NCBI GenBank assembly: GCA_031255395.1
Contig: JAIRSQ010000010.1
Location: forward strand, 1 to 10,962
Length of the DNA stretch: 10,962 nucleotides
From: Spirochaetaceae bacterium
GTDB taxonomy: Bacteria; Spirochaetota; Spirochaetia; Treponematales; Breznakiellaceae
Direction of reading: 5' to 3'
A model generated the notes under the pieces. It ran no database searches. It was given only the letters and a program-made list of their open reading frames with translations, and had not been told where the DNA came from. Positions 5,915-10,962 of the stretch are shown here, in pieces. Positions within the stretch are counted from its first letter, which is position 1. Every line of letters begins with the position of its first letter. A program made the position numbers and the translations under genes.

Positions 5915-6346
5915 CTATGCGCTTTTGACATTTTTTGCTCCCGTTTTTTTCTTTGCGCCTGTTTCGGTCTTCTTTTTTTTGTCTTCCAGGTTATAGTCGA
6001 CCAATTCCAGAATCACGATTTCCGCGGCGTCTCCGTAACGCTGTCCCAGCTTCAGAACCCTTGTATAACCGCCGTTCCGGTTTTTCATGCGCGGAGCAAT
6101 ATCGGTAAACAGCTTTGCGGTAATCCCCTCGCTGTAAAGGCGGCTTGACACTATGCGCCTGTTATGAACGGAATCGATCTTTGCGCGAGTTATCAGTTTC
6201 TCCGCAAAACGCCTGACTTCAAGCGCCTTGGCCTTTGTCGTAGTGATGCGCTCAACCCTGAACAGTGATGTTAGCATATTACGCACCATAGCCTTACGGT
6301 GCGCCGCCATTCTTTCCAGCGGATTAAAACCTCTTCTATGTTTCAT
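5915..6346 (-). CDS. rplQ: 50S ribosomal protein L17
   Basis: The 143-residue product starts with [20 protein letters not shown] and contains the core [20 protein letters not shown] (34-53) and [21 protein letters not shown], all characteristic of L17, which lies near the exit side of the large subunit. A Lys-rich tail of about 25 residues follows the conserved domain ([17 protein letters not shown]), longer than in many bacteria. The start ATG lies inside the end of rpoA, an 11-base overlap, with AAGGA in the rpoA coding sequence serving as Shine-Dalgarno. Translation is therefore probably coupled to rpoA. Confidence 0.97.
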   Translation of the reverse strand: MKHRRGFNPLERMAAHRKAMVRNMLTSLFRVERITTTKAKALEVRRFAEKLITRAKIDSVHNRRIVSSRLYSEGITAKLFTDIAPRMKNRNGGYTRVLKLGQRYGDAAEIVILELVDYNLEDKKKKTETGAKKKTGAKNVKSA

Positions 6347-7391
6347 TGCTGTTTTCCTTTTTTACGCCCGTTTTTAGAGCGTTTTTTAATTCCGCGCTAC
6401 TTGTTATGCCAAGCGTCAAGCCCCAGTCCTGCAATTTCTCTTTTATTTCCTGTAATGATTTTTTTCCAAAATTGCGCGTTTGGTTTATATCGTCTTCAGT
6501 TTTTCTGATCAATTCGCCTATCGTTCTAATATTGGCAAATTTAAGGCAATTGGACGATCTAATCGACAGTTCAAGCTCTTCAACAGGCGTATTCATCAAC
6601 TGCCGGATACGCTCGTCGCCTTCGTCCAGTTCTTCATCTTCGCCAAACAAAGTCTCGTCAAAATCAACGAACAGCGCAAAATGTTCTTTAGCGATTTTAG
6701 CCGCTTCGACCAAAGCCTCATCCGGAGCAATGGTGCCGTTTGTCCACAGTTCAAGAATTAGTTTGTCGTAATCGTTGCGCTGCCCTATTCTGACAGGCTC
6801 GACACTGTACTTTACTTTTTTTATAGGCGAGAAAATCGAATCCATAGGTATAGTGCCTATAACTTCGATATGCTGGGCGTTATGTTCAGACGGAGTGTAA
6901 CCGCGTCCCAGTTCGATTTGCAGTTCCATCTCTATATGGGCGTCGTCTGTAAGCGTCATTATATGGCAACCGGGATTATAAACCTCTGTCGCGCCGCTTT
7001 TCGCAAAATGTTCGCTTTTAACAAAATTCTTCCCTGACCATTCAAATAAAACGGTCGCGCTGTCAGCGTAGTCCGGCAATTTAAAACAAATCTGTTTAAT
7101 GTTATTCAGCACTTCGAGGGTATCTTCGACAACATTCGGTATCAGTTCAAACTCGCTCGATATATTGCGCGACGTTCCGTCCGCATTGTACGAAACGATT
7201 CTGACGGCCGTGACAGCGTAGCCTTGAATCGACGACAAAAGGACTCTGCGCAAGGTATTGCCGATTGTCGTGCCAAAACCGGGTTCAAACGGAGAAGCTA
7301 TAAATTTTCCATAATCTTTTTTTAACTCGCTGGTTTCAAATGTCCGTCCTTTCGGTTTTTTGAAACCTTTAAGCAAATTTCTACGAGACAT
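6336..7391 (-). CDS. rpoA: DNA-directed RNA polymerase subunit alpha
   Basis: The 351-residue product has the alpha N-terminal dimerisation and assembly domain (about 15-240) with [21 protein letters not shown] (34-54). An acidic linker follows ([11 protein letters not shown], 250-260). The C-terminal domain has [19 protein letters not shown] (276-294), where Arg278 corresponds to the UP-element-binding arginine, then [14 protein letters not shown] (307-320). It nucleates the core RNA polymerase and contacts upstream promoter DNA and activators. AAGGAG (7402-7397) lies five bases before the ATG and overlaps the rpsD stop. Length is slightly above E. coli alpha (329) because of the linker and the lysine-rich end. 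Confidence 0.98.
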   Translation of the reverse strand: MSRRNLLKGFKKPKGRTFETSELKKDYGKFIASPFEPGFGTTIGNTLRRVLLSSIQGYAVTAVRIVSYNADGTSRNISSEFELIPNVVEDTLEVLNNIKQICFKLPDYADSATVLFEWSGKNFVKSEHFAKSGATEVYNPGCHIMTLTDDAHIEMELQIELGRGYTPSEHNAQHIEVIGTIPMDSIFSPIKKVKYSVEPVRIGQRNDYDKLILELWTNGTIAPDEALVEAAKIAKEHFALFVDFDETLFGEDEELDEGDERIRQLMNTPVEELELSIRSSNCLKFANIRTIGELIRKTEDDINQTRNFGKKSLQEIKEKLQDWGLTLGITSSAELKNALKTGVKKENSNET

Positions 7392-7400
7392 TAAGACTCC

Positions 7401-8036
7401 TTACTTAGAATAGTATTCAACGATCATTTGCTCTTTGATGTCTGAAAGATCGGTAATATCGCTTCGCCTTGGAAAGGCCAGCAACTTGCCTTTAAGAGTA
7501 TCGGGATCCAACTGCAACCAAGGCATTACTCCTGATTTACCGTATTCCTTCAAAGCCTCTTTGATAAGAGCGAGATTCCTGCTTGATTCTCTTATTTCGA
7601 CAGAATCTCCCGCCTTAACAAGCTGCGAAGGAATATTCACGCGTTTGCCGTTTAACAGGACATGGCCGTGCAAAACAATCTGGCGCGCTTCTTTCCTGCT
7701 TGACGCGAAACGTAGGCGGTAAACCACGTTATCAAGGCGGCGTTCCAAAAGCAAAAAAAGGTTTTCGCCCGTGATGCCGGGCATACGCTGCGCCCGCTCA
7801 AAAAACAGACTGAACTGTTTTTCAAGCATGCCGTAAATCCTTTTAAGTTTCTGTTTTTCGCGCAGTTGCACGGCGTAATCGGAACGCTTGGACGGCCTTC
7901 CCTTAGGATCTTTTCCCGGAGCGGCGCGCTTCTTGCTAACGGGACATTTGTCGCTTTTGCAACGTTCGCCTTTAAGCATCAATTTTTTCTGTTCTGTCCG
8001 GCACATCCTGCAAACCGGACCCGTATATCTTGCCAT
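7401..8036 (-). CDS. rpsD: 30S ribosomal protein S4 (zinc-binding type)
   Basis: The 211-residue product starts MARYTGPVCRMCRTEQ. Four cysteines (9, 12, 26, 31) make the zinc finger found in the Cys-containing S4 variant. The S4 RNA-binding domain follows (LERRLDNVVYRLRFASSRKEARQIV, about 97-121, then GHVLLNGKRVNIPS). S4 starts 16S rRNA 5'-domain assembly and in several bacteria represses its own operon. The ATG at 8036 is chosen over an in-frame start at 8081, because GAGGA (8046-8042) sits five bases upstream, homology begins exactly at MARYTGP, and the earlier start would overlap rpsK. It lies 14 bases after rpsK and 9 before rpoA. Confidence 0.97.
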   Translation of the reverse strand: MARYTGPVCRMCRTEQKKLMLKGERCKSDKCPVSKKRAAPGKDPKGRPSKRSDYAVQLREKQKLKRIYGMLEKQFSLFFERAQRMPGITGENLFLLLERRLDNVVYRLRFASSRKEARQIVLHGHVLLNGKRVNIPSQLVKAGDSVEIRESSRNLALIKEALKEYGKSGVMPWLQLDPDTLKGKLLAFPRRSDITDLSDIKEQMIVEYYSK

Positions 8037-8050
8037 AATTTTCCTCGTTC

Positions 8051-8434
8051 TTAAATGCGTCTTGTCTTGCGCGGCCTGCACCCGTTATGCGGAATCGGTG
8101 TCACATCGTTAATTGACTTAACTTTCATGCCGAGAACGCCGAGCTGGCGAATAGCGGATTCCCTGCCCATGCCGGGACCTTTCACATACACATGAACTTC
8201 CCGCAAACCGGACTGTATAGCCTTTTGAGCGGCTGTTTCCGTAACGGTCTGCGCCGCGAACGGCGTAGACTTCTTTGCTCCGCGAAAACCAAGACCGCCG
8301 GAACTCGCCCATGAAATAGCGTTTCCCATCAAATCGGTAATAGTAACGATCGTATTGTTAAAGGTTGCCTGTATATAAACATTGCCTTCATATACCGACT
8401 TTTTTTCTTTCTTCTTTTTAACGTTAGCAGCCAC
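8051..8434 (-). CDS. rpsK: 30S ribosomal protein S11
   Basis: The 127-residue product has the S11 core [49 protein letters not shown] and the end [21 protein letters not shown]11 shapes the platform of the small subunit near the mRNA exit. The start is GTG at 8434: GGAGGA (8444-8439) is four bases upstream, and an in-frame TGA six codons upstream excludes a longer protein. A second, stronger Shine-Dalgarno (AGGAGGAAGG, 8460-8451) precedes an ATG in another frame that overlaps this start. The N-terminus is Lys-rich and longer than the strictly conserved part. Confidence 0.97.
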   Translation of the reverse strand: MAANVKKKKEKKSVYEGNVYIQATFNNTIVTITDLMGNAISWASSGGLGFRGAKKSTPFAAQTVTETAAQKAIQSGLREVHVYVKGPGMGRESAIRQLGVLGMKVKSINDVTPIPHNGCRPRKTRRI

Positions 8435-8450
8435 CCTGTCCTCCGCTCAT
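8424..8450 (-). CDS. Possible 8-codon upstream ORF overlapping the rpsK start
   Basis: AGGAGGAAGG (8460-8451) directly precedes ATG 8450, which opens MSGGQGGC and stops at TAA 8424-8426, ten bases into rpsK in the +1 frame. The internal GGAGGA of this mini-ORF is the Shine-Dalgarno for the rpsK GTG. The arrangement could couple or tune initiation at rpsK, or the strong site may simply load ribosomes for the GTG. Confidence 0.3.
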   Translation of the reverse strand: MSGGQGGC

Positions 8451-8608
8451 CCTTCCTCCTAAACTAATATATCCGACTTTGCAAAATCCGAAAAACTAAA
8501 ACTTTGAACCGTTTTAGCGTCCGCAAGCCGCTTTTTTGCCCGTTCCGATAGCGAACCGCGCCGAAAGTCCTAAAAACCGTCCGGCACACGCCTTCGTAAC
8601 AGACAGTT
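8435..8608 (-). promoter_or_regulatory. rpsM-rpsK intergenic leader
   Basis: A 174-base gap in an otherwise tightly packed operon. It holds two terminator-like hairpins (listed separately), a TATATT hexamer (8471-8466) without a good -35 box, and tandem Shine-Dalgarno sequences before rpsK. It may be a site where transcription is partly stopped or restarted, or where a ribosomal protein such as S4 controls the downstream genes. The function is inferred from layout only. Confidence 0.4.
8491..8517 (-). terminator. Hairpin plus U-tract upstream of rpsK
   Basis: On the minus strand CTAAAAC (8517-8511) and GTTTTAG (8502-8496) form a perfect 7-bp stem with an 8-base loop, followed at once by five T (8495-8491). 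The shape is that of an intrinsic terminator, but the stem has only two G-C pairs, so it may be weak or partial. Confidence 0.4.
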
Positions 8609-8610
8609 TT
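8568..8610 (-). terminator. Terminator-like hairpin after rpsM
   Basis: AAAACTGTC (8610-8602), overlapping the rpsM stop, pairs with GACGGTTTT (8581-8573) over 9 bp with one G-U pair. The 20-base loop can itself close with GGC-GTGT-GCC. Five T end the right arm (8576-8572). It could terminate or attenuate transcription after rpsM, although essential genes follow. Confidence 0.4.
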
Positions 8611-8974
8611 ATTTTTTCTTGCCCGCGACGGTCTTCTTTTTCCCCTTGCGCGTGCGCGCGTTTGTCCGCGTTCTCTGCCCGCGAAGAGGCAACCCTTTCC
8701 TGTGCCGCAACCCGCGGTAACAGCCTATATCCATAAGCCGTTTTATATTTAACGCGACCTCTGTCCGGAGCCTGCCTTCCACCTTGTAATCGTTGTCAAT
8801 CAGGCGGCGCAGTTCATTTAATTCTTCCGCGGAAAGGTCGTTTATAAAACGCTTGGGGTCTATCTTTGTTTTTTCACAGATACGCGTCGCGCTCGACCTG
8901 CCTATGCCAAAGATATAGGTCAAAGCAATATCAATGTGTTTGTTAGGCAAGTCAACGCCTGCAATACGAGCCAT
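8609..8974 (-). CDS. rpsM: 30S ribosomal protein S13
   Basis: The 121-residue product starts [20 protein letters not shown] and contains [17 protein letters not shown], the helix-two-turn-helix region, and the basic tail [20 protein letters not shown] followed by [13 protein letters not shown]13 sits at the head of the small subunit, touching the P-site tRNA and the L5 bridge. AGGGGGT lies just upstream of the ATG, between it and the rpmJ stop nine bases away. Length is normal. Confidence 0.98.
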   Translation of the reverse strand: MARIAGVDLPNKHIDIALTYIFGIGRSSATRICEKTKIDPKRFINDLSAEELNELRRLIDNDYKVEGRLRTEVALNIKRLMDIGCYRGLRHRKGLPLRGQRTRTNARTRKGKKKTVAGKKK

Positions 8975-8983
8975 TATTACCCC

Positions 8984-9097
8984 CTATCCCTGTCTCTGCT
9001 TATGCTTGGGATTTTGACAAATGATACGGATTATACCGTGCCGCTTTATCACTTTGCACTTGTCGCAGATAGGTTTTACACTCGTCCGAACTTTCAT
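8984..9097 (-). CDS. rpmJ: 50S ribosomal protein L36
   Basis: ATG 9097 to TAG 8984-8986 gives 37 residues, starting [21 protein letters not shown] and ending KHKQRQG. Cys11, Cys14, Cys27 and His32 match the C+ zinc-ribbon form of L36. GGAGGA (9106-9101) lies in the nine bases between the secY stop and this start. The gene falls below a 60-residue length cutoff but is unmistakable. In many bacteria adk, map or infA lie between secY and rpmJ; none is present here. Confidence 0.97.
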   Translation of the reverse strand: MKVRTSVKPICDKCKVIKRHGIIRIICQNPKHKQRQG

Positions 9098-9106
9098 TTT
9101 TCCTCC

Positions 9107-10435
9107 TTACAGGTTTCTTCCCCGCAAACGCCCGCGCTTGGTCAAACCGTCATGGTGATGCATTTTCAACATGGCTTCGATCTGGCTCATCGTGTCCAAA
9201 TCAACTCCGACTAAAATCAAAAGCGAGGTGCCGCCCATCAGGTATGAAATTGACGACGGGAAGTTGAACAGCACCTGAATAATCGTAGGAATAACCGCGA
9301 TCAGGGCAAGGTACAAAGATCCCGGCAAAACGATCCTGTTCAGAATCTTTGTCAGGTACTCCTCTATTTTTTCCGTCCTTATGCCCGGTATGGAACCTCC
9401 GTTCTCGCGTATATTCTTGGCAATCTCGATAGGATTCAATGTTACCTGAGTATAAAAATAAGCAAAAAATATGATAAGCAAAACGTATAAAACATTGTAC
9501 AGGACGCCGCGCGGGGTCAGCGCGCGCGAAACGGCCTCAAGCCAAGGGACATTGCCGCCTATAGTCGAAGCTATCTGTAACGGAAATGTCAGAATCGAAG
9601 ACGCGAAAATGACAGGTATCACTCCCGACGGATTTATCTTGAACGGGATATAAGTATTCTGCGCGCCGTACATTTTTCTGCCGACCACGCGCTTGGCGTA
9701 ATGCACCGTAATTTTTCGCTGCCCCTGTTGTTCAAACACGACAAGAGCTATAACGGCTACAAACATTAAAACCACAACCAGAACAAACACCAAGTTAAGA
9801 TCGCCCCTCGCGACGCGCCCTACAAGTTCCCAAACAGCGTCCGGCAACCGGGCCACTATGCCCGCGAATATCAATAGCGATATTCCGTTTCCTATGCCGC
9901 GTTTTGTTATCTGTTCGCCCATCCACATCAGCAGAAGCGTCCCTGTGGTAACCGAAAGCATGGCAAGCAACGTGAACGGCAGCAAATTCATCGTGAGCAG
10001 GTTTTCCACTCTCCTAGATATGATCTGCGCGTACTGGGTAACAGCGTATGACTGTATAACGCAAACGACAACCGTCCCGTAACGCTGGTACGCCTGAATT
10101 TTCTTCCTGCCGCCTTCTTCCTGCGACAGTTTTTTTAGACTTGGAAACACGATCAGCAGAAGCTGCATGATGATGGACATGGAAATGTAAGGCATTATGC
10201 CCAGCATAAAAACAGAAAAATTCGAAAAAGCGCCGCCTGCAAAAAAGTCAAGATAATCCACAATCGCATTTCCGGAATTCTGCTGCGACAAAAAGTACGC
10301 GTTCAATTCGCGGACATCTATGCCAGGAACAGGGATCACCGCGCCCAGACGAAATATTATAAGCATCACGACAGTGAAAAAAATGCGTTCGCGCAGTTCT
10401 CTTATTCTGAAAATGCCAATTACAGGATTAGCCAT
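9107..10435 (-). CDS. secY: Preprotein translocase subunit SecY
   Basis: The 442-residue product is the channel of the Sec export machinery in the inner membrane, with about ten membrane helices. Recognisable parts are RIFFTVVMLIIFRLGAVIPVPG (first helix and following segment), FMLGIMPYISMSIIMQLL, MGEQITKRGIGNGISLLIFAGI, the IPFKINPSGVIPVIFASS segment, and the cytoplasmic loop SIPGIRTEKIEEYL with its conserved Arg that serves SecA-driven transport. The ATG at 10435 shares its A with the rplO stop (TGATG) and has GAGGA (10446-10442) six bases before it, so it is preferred over the TTG three bases earlier. The basic C-terminus KRGRLRGRNL is cytosolic. Confidence 0.97.
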   Translation of the reverse strand: MANPVIGIFRIRELRERIFFTVVMLIIFRLGAVIPVPGIDVRELNAYFLSQQNSGNAIVDYLDFFAGGAFSNFSVFMLGIMPYISMSIIMQLLLIVFPSLKKLSQEEGGRKKIQAYQRYGTVVVCVIQSYAVTQYAQIISRRVENLLTMNLLPFTLLAMLSVTTGTLLLMWMGEQITKRGIGNGISLLIFAGIVARLPDAVWELVGRVARGDLNLVFVLVVVLMFVAVIALVVFEQQGQRKITVHYAKRVVGRKMYGAQNTYIPFKINPSGVIPVIFASSILTFPLQIASTIGGNVPWLEAVSRALTPRGVLYNVLYVLLIIFFAYFYTQVTLNPIEIAKNIRENGGSIPGIRTEKIEEYLTKILNRIVLPGSLYLALIAVIPTIIQVLFNFPSSISYLMGGTSLLILVGVDLDTMSQIEAMLKMHHHDGLTKRGRLRGRNL

Positions 10436-10938
10436 CAAGTTTCCTCAGTTTTGCTTGAAGCGGACGCGGACGTTTCGCCGGCCTGTTCCGCTACAACCGT
10501 ATTTTTTACGCTCCCGCCCGCTTTTAGAATCTTTTCCCTTGCCGAAGCGGAAAGCGCGTCTATCTTGCAGTCAATTTTTTTTGTGAATTTTCCGTTGCCC
10601 AAAATTTTAACCGGCAACCTGCCCTTGACAAGCCCGGCGTTTTTCAATGCCTCGACGTCAACCGTGGCTCCGTCTTCAAAACGCTTTTCAATATCGAAAA
10701 GATTCACAACGCGGTAAACCGTTTTGAACGGATAATTAGAAAAGCCGCGGCGGGCGAGTCTGCGGTACAGCGGCATTTGGCCGCCCTCGAACCCCAAATA
10801 TGTCTTGCCGCCCGAACGCGATTGCTGGCCCTTGTTTCCCCTACCCGCCGTAGTGCCGCGCCCTGAGCCTTGTCCGCGCCCGACTATGCGTTTCTTTTTG
10901 TTTGCGCCTTTTGGCGCGTGTAAATCAAAATCGTGCAT
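10435..10938 (-). CDS. rplO: 50S ribosomal protein L15
   Basis: The 167-residue product starts MHDFDLHAPKGANKKKRIVGRGQGSGRGTT in L15 style, with the Gly/Arg-rich extension GRGNKGQQSRSGG and GFEGGQMPLYRRLARRGFSN. A globular C-terminal half follows with VVNLFDIEKRF and VKILGNGKFTKKI. L15 is a late-assembling protein of the large subunit. A Ser/Ala/Glu-rich tail of about 20 residues (ETSASASSKTEET) goes beyond the usual end near residue 145-150. The start ATG overlaps the upstream stop by one base (TGATG), as does its own stop with secY, so translation along this part of the operon is likely coupled. Confidence 0.97.
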   Translation of the reverse strand: MHDFDLHAPKGANKKKRIVGRGQGSGRGTTAGRGNKGQQSRSGGKTYLGFEGGQMPLYRRLARRGFSNYPFKTVYRVVNLFDIEKRFEDGATVDVEALKNAGLVKGRLPVKILGNGKFTKKIDCKIDALSASAREKILKAGGSVKNTVVAEQAGETSASASSKTEET

Positions 10939-10962
10939 CAGTCTATATTCTCCACTTTGACA
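10938..10962 (-). CDS. rpmD: 50S ribosomal protein L30, last seven codons (rest outside window)
   Basis: Reading leftward from 10961, GTC AAA GTG GAG AAT ATA GAC TGA gives VKVENID-stop. L30 proteins typically end in a VKVEE-like segment, and rpmD normally precedes rplO in the spc operon. The TGA shares its A with the rplO ATG, and the GGAG within these codons is the rplO Shine-Dalgarno. The call rests on seven residues plus gene order. Confidence 0.7.

Noticed and set aside
4705-5928. A 407-codon open frame on the plus strand opposite moxR and the zinc-ribbon gene
   Set aside because: It is antisense to a clearly intact AAA+ ATPase and small gene and runs into rplQ. It shows no recognisable domain, and its composition follows the complement of moxR codons.
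7401-8081. Longer S4 beginning at 8081
   Set aside because: It would overlap the end of rpsK, lacks a Shine-Dalgarno, and S4 homology starts exactly at the ATG at 8036.
8496-8520. GGTTCAAA loop resembling a tRNA T-arm
   Set aside because: There is no correct 7-base T-loop geometry, acceptor stem or anticodon arm around it; it is better read as the loop of a terminator-like hairpin.

Overview
The window is a stretch of bacterial chromosome, with no mobile element, phage gene, CRISPR array or rRNA/tRNA gene that I can see. It holds the 3' part of the spc ribosomal operon and the alpha operon on the minus strand (rpmD end, rplO, secY, rpmJ, rpsM, rpsK, rpsD, rpoA, rplQ), plus a separate metabolic region. 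Several things recall spirochaetes of the Treponema group: rpmJ directly follows secY with no adk/map/infA between them, PRPP synthase is long and divergent (368 residues), and L17 has a basic C-terminal tail. This placement rests on remembered family traits and is only moderately secure.

Layout from left to right. Positions 1-455 (+) are the C-terminal third of glutamyl-tRNA synthetase, cut by the window edge. Convergent to it is a PrsW-like membrane protease (537-1148, -), and upstream of that cysteine synthase (1249-2169, -). A 396-base intergenic region (2170-2565) follows. It carries a good sigma70-type promoter for cysK with a palindrome over its -10 box, and a candidate promoter with a roughly 190-base structured leader for the rightward pair: an AmrS-type radical SAM enzyme (2566-3567, +) and PRPP synthase (3576-4682, +), 8 bases apart.

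The ribosomal cluster runs leftward from the right edge to about 4699. Gene junctions are tight: 1-base TGATG overlaps for rpmD/rplO and rplO/secY, an 11-base overlap for rpoA/rplQ, and 9-14-base gaps elsewhere. The exception is a 174-base gap between rpsM and rpsK with two terminator-like hairpins and a tandem Shine-Dalgarno arrangement. After rplQ the cluster continues into a 49-codon zinc-ribbon protein (5752-5901) and a MoxR-family AAA+ ATPase (4699-5670), which ends convergently 16 bases from prs.

The ribosomal genes build both subunits, RNA polymerase alpha and the SecY export channel. The flanking genes cover tRNA charging, cysteine synthesis and PRPP supply. I found no clear undescribed multi-gene system. 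The best leads are the two leader or intergenic regions (2376-2565 and 8435-8608), the zinc-ribbon/MoxR extension of the alpha operon, and the AmrS-prs pair without visible Memo or AMMECR1 partners.
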